NCBI GenBank assembly: GCA_913048295.1
Contig: CAJWWK010000015.1
Coordinates: forward strand, 1-46,116
Source: an uncultured Dehalococcoidia bacterium
Lineage (GTDB): Bacteria; Chloroflexota; Dehalococcoidia; Lucifugimonadales; Lucifugimonadaceae
Length of the DNA: 46,116 nucleotides
Direction of reading: 5' to 3'
Below, one piece after another: positions 1 through 10,607 of this stretch. The translations under genes were made by a program, and so were the position numbers. The notes below the pieces were generated by a model. It did not search any database. It was not told where the DNA came from and saw only the letters and a program-made list of their open reading frames with translations. The first letter of the stretch is position 1. Every line of letters begins with the position of its first letter.

Positions 1-448
1 CATCGTCGAAGTCGTATTTGATCCGGTTTTTCACCAGGTGATCGAGAAACCACGGGTTTCCGTTCGAGAGGGCGATCAGCCTGTATCGAGTTTGGAGCCG
101 ATCGAGCGCCTCGACGCACTCAGGGAACGGCGAAAGCTGCTGCCATCCCGACATAAAGGTCTCGACCTGCGACGGCGTCGGGTCGAGCCTGTTGAGGCGC
201 GCAACGTACACGAACGCTTTCTGGGCCGTCTCCAGATACCCCGTATGGCCGAGCTCGACCATCGAATCCTGGTACTGCTCGATCCGCTGCCGGTAACGCA
301 ACTGCTGCCACATGGCGGCCGGTTTCAGGTCTGACACACACGTATCCAGAAAAATCTTCAAATGCGGAGTCAGCGATCCGCCAAGGTCGAGCACCGTCCC
401 GAACAGATCAAACGTAAGTGCCTTGCAGTTCTCAAAAACAGGATTCAA
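1..448 (-). CDS. HAD-superfamily type II haloacid dehalogenase-like hydrolase, C-terminus cut by window edge
   Basis: This is the first ~149 residues of a hydrolase read on the minus strand; the rest lies beyond base 1. HAD motif I is visible near the N-terminus (TFDLFGTVLD, with the nucleophile Asp), followed by an alpha-helical cap region rich in Trp, Gln and Arg and motif II (ALSNGNPWFLDH). This layout is that of type II haloacid dehalogenases (cap inserted between motifs I and II), cytosolic enzymes that hydrolyse 2-haloacids or related small organic acids through an aspartyl-ester intermediate. No ATG or GTG lies between an upstream in-frame TGA near 520 and motif I, so the start is taken as TTG at 446-448. 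Substrate cannot be told: many relatives are general phosphatases or dehalogenases. Confidence 0.8.
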   Translation of the reverse strand, partial: MNPVFENCKALTFDLFGTVLDLGGSLTPHLKIFLDTCVSDLKPAAMWQQLRYRQRIEQYQDSMVELGHTGYLETAQKAFVYVARLNRLDPTPSQVETFMSGWQQLSPFPECVEALDRLQTRYRLIALSNGNPWFLDHLVKNRIKYDFDD

Positions 449-698
449 CGCAAACTCCGGGGCGAGGTTGGGCCCTTGACGTGTGAGACGAGTACCGACT
501 GAATCGTCGAGCTGTCACCTGGCTGATATCCATTTTCGCGCCACAGTAACGGTGCACGATGCTGATGATCTGATTCTAGTGCACCATGGCAAAAACACTG
601 CGCCTGTCCTGAGACGCGAGTTTAGGCATCTACCAAGAAGCACAACCACACCAACCGCGCCGGCACCCATCAATCTCCCAGTAGACGTGCCCCCACAC

Positions 699-1685
699 CT
701 ACACGTCCAGCGTGCGCTTTACGGCTGCGACGATCTTTTCGGTGTTCGGGTACACGAGCTTCTCGAGGGCTGGCGTATAAGGAATGTGGACCTGTTCAGA
801 GGCAACTTTCTGGATTGGCGCCTGCAGGTCCCAGAACCCCTCTTCAGCAACGATCGAAGCAATCTCTGAAGCTGCGCTGCACACCTTGGGGGCAGGGTCG
901 GCAATCACCAGCCTCCCGGTCTTCTCAACCGACTTCAGCACCGTTGCCTTGTCGAACGGAACCAGCGTGCGTGGGTCGATCACCTCAATGGAAATACCCT
1001 CCTGCGCAAGCTGGTCGGCAGCTGCCACGGCATGGTTTACCGATGCCGCAATGCCCACGACCGTGCAGTCGGTCCCTTCCTGAACGACCCTGGCCTCGCC
1101 AAACGGAACGATCAGTTCACCGAGCGGGAGTTCCGAATCGTCCGGCACCTCGCCGCGCATCCCGAACAGCGTCCCATCCTCGAACACGATGCACGGGTCG
1201 TCGTCCCTGATTGCCGACTTTAGAAGGCCCTTCATGTCGGCCGGGTTCGACGGGATAATGATCTTGAGACCGGGCATGTTCATGAACATCGGGTAAGAGC
1301 GGTCGGAGTGGTGAGCTGCCGAACCGCCGCCATAGAACATCGTCGCCCGGTAGACCACGGGCAGAGTCGCCTGACCACCGAACATGTAACGCATCTTGGC
1401 CGCCTGGCTAATGAGCTGGTCCATGCCTACCCACATGAAGCTGGTCAGCGTCTCCACGACCGGTCGCATGCCCACAAGCGAGGCCCCAACAGCCGCCCCG
1501 AAAAACCCGTTCTCCGACAGCGGAGTGTCGAGCACCCGTTTTTCGCCAAATTCGCCCAGCAGGTTCGCGGTGGCGCCGTAAACGGCCAGGCGAATGTCCT
1601 CACCCATGATGAACACGCTCTCGTCGCGTCGCATCTCCTCGGCGATTGCCTGGTTGATTGCTTCGATAAATACGGTCTGCGCCAT
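699..1685 (-). CDS. pdhB: 2-oxoacid dehydrogenase E1 component, beta subunit
   Basis: 328 residues, the usual length for an E1 beta subunit. The N-terminal transketolase-like pyrimidine-binding domain (about residues 4-180) carries the Glu of the MGED motif near residue 29 that activates the thiamine diphosphate aminopyrimidine; the C-terminal transketolase-C domain follows from about residue 195 (VIDPRTLVPFD). With the alpha subunit encoded just upstream it forms the heterotetramer that decarboxylates a 2-oxoacid and acylates a lipoyl E2. The start is ATG with an AGGT-type ribosome site. Sixty-eight bases separate it from the alpha gene, consistent with one transcript. Pyruvate, branched-chain 2-oxoacids and acetoin are all possible substrates; no E2 or E3 gene is in the window to decide. 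Confidence 0.92.
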   Translation of the reverse strand: MAQTVFIEAINQAIAEEMRRDESVFIMGEDIRLAVYGATANLLGEFGEKRVLDTPLSENGFFGAAVGASLVGMRPVVETLTSFMWVGMDQLISQAAKMRYMFGGQATLPVVYRATMFYGGGSAAHHSDRSYPMFMNMPGLKIIIPSNPADMKGLLKSAIRDDDPCIVFEDGTLFGMRGEVPDDSELPLGELIVPFGEARVVQEGTDCTVVGIAASVNHAVAAADQLAQEGISIEVIDPRTLVPFDKATVLKSVEKTGRLVIADPAPKVCSAASEIASIVAEEGFWDLQAPIQKVASEQVHIPYTPALEKLVYPNTEKIVAAVKRTLDV

Positions 1686-1753
1686 TTTGATTGGTTACCT
1701 GTGGTGTGAGAAAACGTCGTTGATTTTTTGAAATAGACCCCGGACGAGAGTTG

Positions 1754-2743
1754 CTACGGCTGAGGGATTGGATTGGCCCACATGTCTTCATACAGGTCCG
1801 CTTCCTCAGGGAACGGGCTGTTGCGGGCAAAGTCGACTGCCCTGTCAACCTCCTGCTGCGTCTCGGCGTTCACGGCATCGCACTCCTCACGGCTTGCGAT
1901 GCCCTGCGAGATCAACCGATCTTCGTGGATCACTATCGGGTCGCGCTGACGCCAGCTGTCGATCTCTTCCTCGGTCCGGTACTCGCCCCTGCGCACCCGC
2001 CCCAGTCCCAGCGAATGCTCCTCGAACCTGTAAGTGAGACCCTCGATGAGCGTCGGGCCTTCTCCGGCCCTCGCCCTGCGCACTGCCTCGACAGTCGCCT
2101 CGTACATTGCGATAGCGTCCTGCCCGTCGATGAGCAGTCCCGGCATGTTGTAGGCGGAAGCGCGGTCGGATACATGCTCCACCGAAACCGTTGTTGCATA
2201 CGAAGTCGTGACGGCATACTGGTTGTTCTCACACACGAAAATAACAGGGAGGCTCCAGATCGACGCGAGGTTCATCGACTCGTGCAGCGCTCCCTGGTTG
2301 GATGCGCCATCGCCGAAGAACACCAGCGACACGAAGTTTTCTTCCCTGATTTTTGCCGCGAGCGCCGCGCCCACTGCTACCGGGACCGACGACCCGAGAA
2401 TTCCCGACTCACCGAGAATTCCGATCGAGAAGTCGGCAAGGTGCATCGAACCGCCCTTGCCCTTGCAGTAGCCGTCCACACGGCCGTAGAGCTCCGCCAT
2501 GGCCTTGTCGACCCGGCCCCCCTTGGCAATTGGGTGTCCGTGCGATCGGTGGTTGCCTGCGATGTAGTCGGTATCGTTGAGCGCGGCACAGGCACCGACG
2601 GCCACCGCTTCCTCGCCGATATACGGGTGGGCGGCCCCGGTAAATTCGCCTGCAGAGTGGACCTCTATCACCTTCAATTCGAAGTTTCGAATCATCCACA
2701 TGCGGCGAAGCATCTGCATCAGCGTATCGCGGTCAATATCCAC
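1754..2743 (-). CDS. pdhA: 2-oxoacid dehydrogenase E1 component, alpha subunit
   Basis: 329 residues, typical of pyruvate or acetoin dehydrogenase E1 alpha. The thiamine diphosphate/Mg binding motif is clear: GDGASNQG at about 144-151 with the closing Asn pair (ENN) near 172. The substrate-side HRSHGH segment (residues 65-70) and the GKGGSMH loop near 96-101 are conserved. The start is GTG at 2741-2743, preceded by GAGGGG about ten bases upstream; no ATG lies near. It is the upstream gene of the alpha-beta pair. The short chain and HRSHGH are shared by pyruvate-type and acetoin-type (AcoA) enzymes, so the substrate is not certain; a branched-chain enzyme is less likely. Confidence 0.92.
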   Translation of the reverse strand: MDIDRDTLMQMLRRMWMIRNFELKVIEVHSAGEFTGAAHPYIGEEAVAVGACAALNDTDYIAGNHRSHGHPIAKGGRVDKAMAELYGRVDGYCKGKGGSMHLADFSIGILGESGILGSSVPVAVGAALAAKIREENFVSLVFFGDGASNQGALHESMNLASIWSLPVIFVCENNQYAVTTSYATTVSVEHVSDRASAYNMPGLLIDGQDAIAMYEATVEAVRRARAGEGPTLIEGLTYRFEEHSLGLGRVRRGEYRTEEEIDSWRQRDPIVIHEDRLISQGIASREECDAVNAETQQEVDRAVDFARNSPFPEEADLYEDMWANPIPQP

Positions 2744-2933
2744 GTTGTTTTACCCCTCGGGTCTGTCCAGAAAAAACCAGCGCCCGTTGCCATTTGCAGC
2801 AGAAGCGACTTAGTTCGGTGCCAATCACAAATTCCGGGGAAACAACATGTTCGGGGGAACAGTAAATATCGCCAGATTTGCGAGATTATAGACCTGCCAG
2901 AATCACTCGTGTGACTTGTGCACGACGGTTCGC

Positions 2934-3230
2934 CTACGCAATCGCCGCATAACCGATGCCAGATATCGCGGCCATGTTCAGCCCGACCGCCAGCACGTAC
3001 CTGGCGATGAACGACCGTTTAGAAGTCTTGTGCCTGAACCTGCGCATTGCCCAGATGCCACCGGGCCACCCGCCAACTAGTGCCCAAACTAAAAGTGTCT
3101 CCTCGCGAATCCGCCTATGCCCCTTCGACGCCCGGCGCTTGTCCCACCAGATCGCGATTACCGAGACGACGTTCACCGCGGTGAGAATTCCCAGCGCAAT
3201 CACGCCGTACTGAAGATCTGATAAACCCAT
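2934..3230 (-). CDS. DUF1294 family small membrane protein
   Basis: 98 residues from the chosen ATG. Two hydrophobic helices flank the family signature: WDKRRA near residue 30, RIREETLL, then GGWPGG and FRHKTSKRSF. This pattern is that of DUF1294, an inner-membrane family of unknown biochemical role, sometimes fused to a cold-shock domain. A GTG at 3264-3266 would add twelve residues, but they are polar, unlike the family start, and have no ribosome site, so ATG at 3228-3230 is preferred. It reads away from gyrB. The 277 bases between this start and gyrB hold no gene; the region probably carries divergent promoters, and TATTAT at 3327-3332 is the only -10-like string noted. Confidence 0.82.
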   Translation of the reverse strand: MGLSDLQYGVIALGILTAVNVVSVIAIWWDKRRASKGHRRIREETLLVWALVGGWPGGIWAMRRFRHKTSKRSFIARYVLAVGLNMAAISGIGYAAIA

Positions 3231-3405
3231 GTTCGAACTCTTGCCTTCGAAATTGTCAGGCTGCACAAAAAAATCTGACCGATTTTTGTACTGGGCGCAA
3301 ACTGAGCGGAGAGACCCAGAAAATGGTATTATGAAGGTAGTGTTTGCAGTTTACGCAAACGTACGCGAATCAATCCCGGTTCGACCTCAGTTTTCCTGCT
3401 CCTGA

Positions 3406-6078
<2,673 letters not shown>

Positions 6079-6150
6079 GCGGTGGCACAGCCACGGTTGC
6101 CGAAAGGTCGACGGGTGTTATCGCTGCTGGTGTGGTAGCGCCTCATCAGC

Positions 6151-6187
6151 AACGCGTCCCGACCCCTGCGGAGGGACCCGTGGCGTT
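6151..6187. terminator. hairpin downstream of gyrB (possible bidirectional terminator)
   Basis: Inverted repeat made of AACGC+GTCCC (6151-6160) and GGGAC (6173-6177) plus GCGTT (6183-6187), with a 12-base loop and a 5-base internal bulge. It lies between the convergent ends of gyrB and the methyltransferase gene. There is no T-run, so it may be a Rho-dependent or simple stabilising hairpin. Confidence 0.4.
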
Positions 6188-6200
6188 GTCGCGCGGGGTG

Positions 6201-6263
6201 CTCCCCTAGGGAGACCGACTTCAGTGTGAGAAGTTTTGCGACGCGGCATTCACACTGCGTCGC
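6201..6263. other. cluster of overlapping inverted repeats
   Basis: A short palindrome CTCCC-CTA-GGGAG (6201-6213) is followed by two interleaved perfect inverted repeats: CAGTGTGA (6222-6229) with TCACACTG (6250-6257), and GCGACGC (6238-6244) with GCGTCGC (6257-6263). The last two stems cannot form as simple nested hairpins, so they are alternative structures or a pseudoknot. No protein is encoded here. Confidence 0.45.
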
Positions 6264-6287
6264 GCGTTACCCACCCTGTTCCTATTA

Positions 6288-6323
6288 TCGAAGGGCCTCG
6301 TCCTGAGCCTGTCGAAGGGCCTC
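6288..6323. repeat. dispersed repeat A, copy 1 (TCCTGAGCCTGTCGAAGG type)
   Basis: Contains TCCTGAGCCTGTCGAAGGG at 6301-6319, preceded by another TCGAAGGGCCTC at 6288-6299. Related copies occur near 26714, 29941, 34171, 41922 and 44950, all outside genes. The unit resembles a short intergenic palindromic element known from many bacterial genomes. Confidence 0.65.
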
Positions 6324-6330
6324 TCCAGTT

Positions 6331-7089
6331 CTATCCTGCCCGGGCGACCGTCAGCCACCGGTGCTCATTCGATCGGTAACGACCCACCGGGGTCGCGGTT
6401 CCGGTCACTACCCGTAGCAATGCTTCAGCAATATGTTCGAATTTAAGTTCAACTGGTAGATACGCCCCGATTGCCTTGATCTGAAAAAACAGCGATTCGA
6501 GATCAAGGAACTCGTAATCGACGTCGTATTCCTCGAATCGCTCAACCTTAAATCCGTTACTCAGAAACGAATCCCGAACGATCTCGGGGTGCTGATCCCC
6601 GTCGAACTTCTGGCCGCCGAACGGCGAGACAACGGCGGCAAGATTTCTCTCGCCCACGTGTTGGCTGATAAACAGGCCTCCCGGCCTCAACACTCTGGCG
6701 GTCTCGGGTACGTCAACAACCGAGTGCCGGTTGAGCACCACTTCGACAGATGAATCCTGCATGCCGGTCGATCGGGCTGTGCCGTTGCGAAAGTCGATCC
6801 GGCCTAACAGTTCGACAGGAAGGTTATGGCGGGCCGTCTCGACCATCTCCGGTTCGATGTCGATGCCCGTTGCCGAACCGAAGGCATCGGCCAGCTGGAC
6901 CAGCTTTTCACCCCCGACGGTTCCTACATCGAGCACTTTTTCGGTTCCGCCAAGCAGGTCTCTCACCACGGCGGAATAAACCTAGGGCACTGGCGCGCGC
7001 TTCACGTTGAGTCGACTGAAATCCCACCCTGTACGGTCGGCGACCGCATCCCATATTTCATGTAGTTGGCTGATGGAAGGAGTGTTCAT
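6331..7089 (-). pseudogene. class I SAM-dependent methyltransferase, interrupted by one in-frame TAG
   Basis: Reading from ATG 7087-7089 gives an N-terminus (MNTPSISQLHEIWDAVADRT and on) that runs in one frame to 6331 with a single TAG at 6982-6984. Beyond the stop the SAM-binding signature is intact (VLDVGTVGGEKL, then GIDIEPEMVETAR), followed by VLRPGG and a C-terminal domain. The stop falls in PVP-stop-VYSAVV, at codon 36, where a Trp is a likely ancestral residue (TGG to TAG is one transition). A shorter product from GTG 6967-6969 would contain the Rossmann fold but lack the N-terminal ~40 residues; it is possible. Full length would be 252 residues. The substrate is unknown; small-molecule methylation is the family norm. 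Confidence 0.75.
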
Positions 7090-7138
7090 GACCAACCCGA
7101 AGCGCTACCTCTCAACCGCGGCGACACGTAACGACATC

Positions 7139-7744
7139 TCAGGGGGTGTCGCTTGCGAGCTCGGGGAATGACGCCAGCGTCACCTTGCCCTCGGGAGTCG
7201 ATTCCCAGAGCTTGAAAAACGGGATACCGCGACGTTCGATCTCGCCGCTACCGCCCTGGTGCCGATCGAGTATGGCCATGACAAGCACAACCTTGCACCC
7301 GAACGCCTCGACCGCATCGATCGCTTCGAGCAGGCTCCCACCGGTCGAGACCGTGTCGTCGAAAGCGGCCACCTTCATGCCGGGTTTCAGGTTGCCTTCG
7401 ATCTGCTTGCCTGCTCCGTGTTCTTTAGCCTCGGGCCGAACGAAAAATCCGGCCAGGTCTTTGTGGTGGCGACTGGCACGCAGCGCCAGGGCACCCACGA
7501 TCGGCACTGCAGCAACCGTCGGCCCGCCGAACGCCTGGGCCCCGGTTTCGTTTATCGCAGACAAAAAAGCTTCGGAAATCAAGTCGGCTCCCTCGGGATC
7601 GGTCGAAAGCATCCTGCCGTCGAAGTAGTAGGTGCTCTTCTGGCCCGATGAGAGGGTGAAGTCACCGTACTTCAGCGAATCGAGTTCCAGCGCGCGTGCA
7701 TAAAGTCGCTCTGCGATTTCCCTCATATCAAGATCGTCGGCCAT
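7139..7744 (-). CDS. pyrE: orotate phosphoribosyltransferase
   Basis: 201 residues. It transfers phosphoribose from PRPP to orotate to make OMP, the penultimate step of UMP synthesis. The PRPP-binding motif is seen as VAAFDDTVSTGGSLLEAI (about 124-141), and the N-terminal segment carries KYGDFTLSSG and STYYFDGR, typical of orotate binding. The catalytic-loop region FFVRPEAKEHG (Lys and His) is present. Start ATG 7742-7744 has GGGAG six bases upstream. It lies eleven bases after nadD and is the last gene of obgE-nadD-pyrE. Confidence 0.95.
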   Translation of the reverse strand: MADDLDMREIAERLYARALELDSLKYGDFTLSSGQKSTYYFDGRMLSTDPEGADLISEAFLSAINETGAQAFGGPTVAAVPIVGALALRASRHHKDLAGFFVRPEAKEHGAGKQIEGNLKPGMKVAAFDDTVSTGGSLLEAIDAVEAFGCKVVLVMAILDRHQGGSGEIERRGIPFFKLWESTPEGKVTLASFPELASDTP

Positions 7745-7755
7745 AAGATCTCCCG

Positions 7756-8382
7756 TTAGCGATAAAACTCGTTCGCCGCGATGTAGTCCGCGACTGAATC
7801 GGGCACTAGCCCGGTGATCGATTTTTCAGCCTGGACCCGGTCTCTAATCGCGGTTGCTGAGACGTCGACCATCGGTCCTTCAACATACACTGCCCCTTCC
7901 GCAGGATGTGATTTCGCTAGTCGCCCATCGAACTCCAGGCCCGGCCTTCCAACCACTACCACGCGGGCAAGCGACCCGATCTCATCGGCACGTTTCCAGC
8001 GGTCCATCGACATTGCCGAATCAGCTCCTACGATCAAGTGGAGTTCCGTCGCTCCGACCAGTCGTTCGCGCAAATCGACCAGTGTGTCGGCCGTGTAAGT
8101 CGAGCCACCACGGACAATGTCTACATCCGAAGCCTCAAGACCGGCTGAATCCTCCACAGCCCGCTCGACCATTGCGAACCGTGCGGCCGCGCTTGCGACC
8201 GGGGGAACGGACCGCAGCCACTGGTCGGCGGCCACAACGAATAGAACAACGTCCAGGCCGAGTTCGTTCCGCACGGCTTCGGCGATCGCCAGGTGCCCGC
8301 TGTGCACCGGGTCGAACGTACCGCCGAGTACACCTACAGAACTGGCCGACGCCGTAACACTGCTATTCGATACAAGGCCCAT
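7756..8382 (-). CDS. nadD: nicotinate-nucleotide adenylyltransferase
   Basis: 208 residues. It adenylates nicotinate mononucleotide in NAD synthesis. The nucleotidyltransferase signature GGTFDPVHSGHL (about 20-31) with its two catalytic His is present, as are VSATAIRDRV near the C-terminus (the ISSTxIR motif) and VVGRPG. It starts seven bases after the obgE stop, so translation is probably coupled. The first ~15 residues are Ser-rich and not part of the fold; a start closer to VGVLGG is possible but no better codon is evident. Confidence 0.93.
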   Translation of the reverse strand: MGLVSNSSVTASASSVGVLGGTFDPVHSGHLAIAEAVRNELGLDVVLFVVAADQWLRSVPPVASAAARFAMVERAVEDSAGLEASDVDIVRGGSTYTADTLVDLRERLVGATELHLIVGADSAMSMDRWKRADEIGSLARVVVVGRPGLEFDGRLAKSHPAEGAVYVEGPMVDVSATAIRDRVQAEKSITGLVPDSVADYIAANEFYR

Positions 8383-8389
8383 GAAAAAA

Positions 8390-9685
8390 CTAATCCCAGT
8401 CGAATTCCCAGTTGCCGATCACGACCGTATCGCCAGTTTCGATCCCGGCGTCACGGAGCGCTTTTGTGACCTTCAACTGCTCCAACCGGTGCTGAAACTG
8501 TATGCGTGCCTCCCAGGAATCGAGGTTGCTGCCCCTGGCCAGTCGCACTGCCTTCTGGTGAACGATTCGGAGTGCGCCTCCCGGCTCGCGCACAATCACG
8601 TCGGTCGACCTGTTTACTTTCGGACGTATCACGGGGATTTCTTCTTCTGAAATCTCGGTTCCGGCTGTCGTCTCAAGCTCCGTGTTCGCCGCCTCGAGGA
8701 CGTGGAACATGGCCTGTTTCAGGTCGTCCAGTCCGTCGTAAGTGGCGGCCGAGACGAAAAAGGTCTGTGAGTGAAGTCCGTCGACACCCTCCAGGCCTTC
8801 TTTGATCTCATCCAGCAGCACCGAAACCTCGTCGAGGTCGAGCTTGTTAACCGCGAGGATCTGGGGCCGTCTGGCAAGTTCAGGGTCGAATTGCCTAATC
8901 TCATCGTTAATAGTTTTTATTCGCCCCGGCACGTCGTCCTCGCTGCCATCCACAACGTGCACGAGGACCCGCGTGCGCTGCACATGCTTCAGGAACTCGT
9001 CACCGAGCCCGACACCTTTGTGGGCACCTGCGATCAGGCCGGGGATATCCACAACTACAAATGCCTGTGGACCGTGTTCGACGACACCCAGCACGGGTTC
9101 GAGTGTTGTGAAGGGATAATCGGCTATCTTCGGGCGGGCGGCGCTGATAGCCGTCAATATGCTCGACTTTCCAGCATTGGGCATACCGACGAGACCGATA
9201 TCCGCCAGTAGCTTCAGATTGAGCCTGACCTTGCGTATCTCACCAAATTCTCCAGCCTCGGCCAGCAGCGGTTCCTGGTGCGTAGCCGAAACAAAATGCG
9301 CATTGCCCCAGCCCCCTCGACCACCCTCGGCCACGATCATCCTTTGACCCGGCCTGTTCAGGTCTCCGATCAGTTGCTTGTCGGTACCGTCTTCCCATAT
9401 CCACACTTCAGTTCCGACCGGTACCGTCACTTCGACCGAATCGCCGTTGGCCCCGTTTCGGTTATGACCATCGCCCCGCGTACCGTTATTGGCGATGAAA
9501 TGTGGTTGCCAGTGGAATTTCGTCAGCGTGTTGAGTGAAGAATCGGCAATCAGCGTCACATCGCCGCCCCGGCCACCGTCACCACCACCGGGTCCTCCGC
9601 GCGGCATGAGCGCTTCCCTTATGAAAGCGACTATTCCATCGCCGCCGTTGCCGGCCCTGACTTCTATTACTGCTGAATCAAGCAT
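8390..9685 (-). CDS. obgE: GTPase Obg/CgtA
   Basis: 431 residues with all three Obg domains: the glycine-rich Obg fold (residues 1-158, e.g. RGGPGGGDGGRGGDV), the G domain with G1 GMPNAGKSS (about 167-175), G3 DIPG (213-216) and NKLD (near 288), and a C-terminal OCT domain (about 355-428). Obg binds the 50S subunit and couples ribosome assembly to GTP/ppGpp levels. It heads obgE-nadD-pyrE. The start is ATG 9683-9685; its upstream region is AT-rich and has no strong ribosome site. Confidence 0.96.
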   Translation of the reverse strand: MLDSAVIEVRAGNGGDGIVAFIREALMPRGGPGGGDGGRGGDVTLIADSSLNTLTKFHWQPHFIANNGTRGDGHNRNGANGDSVEVTVPVGTEVWIWEDGTDKQLIGDLNRPGQRMIVAEGGRGGWGNAHFVSATHQEPLLAEAGEFGEIRKVRLNLKLLADIGLVGMPNAGKSSILTAISAARPKIADYPFTTLEPVLGVVEHGPQAFVVVDIPGLIAGAHKGVGLGDEFLKHVQRTRVLVHVVDGSEDDVPGRIKTINDEIRQFDPELARRPQILAVNKLDLDEVSVLLDEIKEGLEGVDGLHSQTFFVSAATYDGLDDLKQAMFHVLEAANTELETTAGTEISEEEIPVIRPKVNRSTDVIVREPGGALRIVHQKAVRLARGSNLDSWEARIQFQHRLEQLKVTKALRDAGIETGDTVVIGNWEFDWD

Positions 9686-10009
9686 GTGGAAAACTGGACC
9701 AACGAATTATTACTGTTAGTTAACCGTATTATCAGTAAACAATGTTGATATGTGAAAAACCTTCTTGATCTGAGTATAAGACCGCTGTTGGTTATTGGTT
9801 GGCAACTACCGTTTTAATGTCGGAATGATAGGTGAGTGCCAGCACGTAAGTGGAGTACGTGAAAATACGTACTTCAGAGACAGGTTCCAGCTTCCGGTAA
9901 TCCATAATTTCTGCCCGTTTAGCCGCGAGATATGTCGGTGTTTTCCACTGGACCAGACGAGATCGCTGGCATTAACCAACAGGCGATCCACAGACGTGTC
10001 GGCAGTGGT
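9686..10009. other. AT-rich spacer between obgE and the DinB remnant
   Basis: No gene is supported here. The obgE-proximal ~110 bases are AT-rich and presumably hold its promoter. A perfect hairpin AGTACGT-GAAAAT-ACGTACT lies at 9854-9873. Three strings resemble DnaA boxes (TGTGGAAAA at 9685-9693, TTTTCCACT near 9941, CGATCCACA near 9984), one to two mismatches each from the consensus TGTGGATAA or its complement. This is too weak to call an origin. Confidence 0.35.
9854..9873. other. perfect 7-bp hairpin
   Basis: AGTACGT and ACGTACT are exact reverse complements around a GAAAAT loop, in the spacer upstream of obgE. It could be an operator or a small RNA structure; no T-run follows. Confidence 0.4.
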
Positions 10010-10501
10010 CTAAAGAATCTCCGTGTCGACGGGCGAATGGCCTAGTTTTGTGAGCATCATTGCCACCTCGCTGCGGTGCTGGGTGCCGTGATTTATCACG
10101 TGAAGAAGTATCTCCTAGCGGACGCGTTTATTGCTGCTGCCATCAGGAAATCCGCGCTCAAATATGCGGTCTATATCTTCATTGGACTCGAGGGATTGAA
10201 TGCAGAGATCGACCCTCTCGTTGACCGCGTTGGCCAGGACCTTTAAGCTGCTCAGGCTAGGAAAATCCTCCGGCGAGAGCTCCCTGAGCGTTGGAGTTAC
10301 TCCATCGGCGCTGAAGTCCCATCAGGCGAAGTGGCTTTCGATCACATGGAACATGTGGAACAGAGTGTCTCTAATCGAGGGCTGACCTTCGACGATCACC
10401 GAAGTTAGCTCATCGCTTGAGAGATGCTCGGCCACATCGAGAATGTGTTTGTTCACTTCACGCTTCTGGGCGTAAAGGCGGACTATCGCATCGAGGAACA
10501 T
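10010..10501 (-). pseudogene. DinB-family protein, interrupted by in-frame TGA and TAG
   Basis: One reading frame from ATG 10499-10501 (GGAGG about ten bases upstream) to TAG 10010-10012 spans 164 codons, normal for DinB four-helix proteins. The fold is recognisable: FMFLDAIVRLYAQKREVN at the start, LFHMFHVIESHFA with the first metal His, and LLHVINHGTQHRSEVA with the C-terminal HxxxH pair. It is broken by TGA at 10322-10324 (HFA-stop-WDFSADG) and TAG at 10115-10117 (VR-stop-EILLHV, where Trp is common in relatives). No frameshift is needed. DinB/DUF664 proteins are often bacillithiol- or mycothiol-linked transferases, but a role is not claimed. It lies downstream of dnaA, same strand. Confidence 0.75.
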
Positions 10502-10607
10502 GAAGCAGTTTCCTCCGTTTGGCACGTGGGTTCGGCTCACACACTCTAGCCGGTAACCAACCCATTTCCAGTCGTGATGGCAGCACCTGACCGGCAGGAC
10601 CGGGCGC

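Noticed and set aside
38-869. Long plus-strand open frames opposite the dehalogenase and E1 genes
   Set aside because: They lie wholly opposite clear minus-strand genes, lack any family pattern and are shadows of GC-rich codon use.
6982-6984. TAG as pyrrolysine or as a reassigned codon
   Set aside because: Several intact housekeeping genes in the window end in TAG, the affected sites have different likely ancestral residues, and none belongs to a family known to use pyrrolysine.
9686-10009. oriC next to obgE
   Set aside because: It is AT-rich but has only three imperfect DnaA boxes without regular spacing; kept as a low-confidence note.
10322-10324. TGA of the DinB gene as a further selenocysteine
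   Set aside because: There is no Cys partner or known Sec position, and a second stop (TAG) lies further on; decay is simpler.
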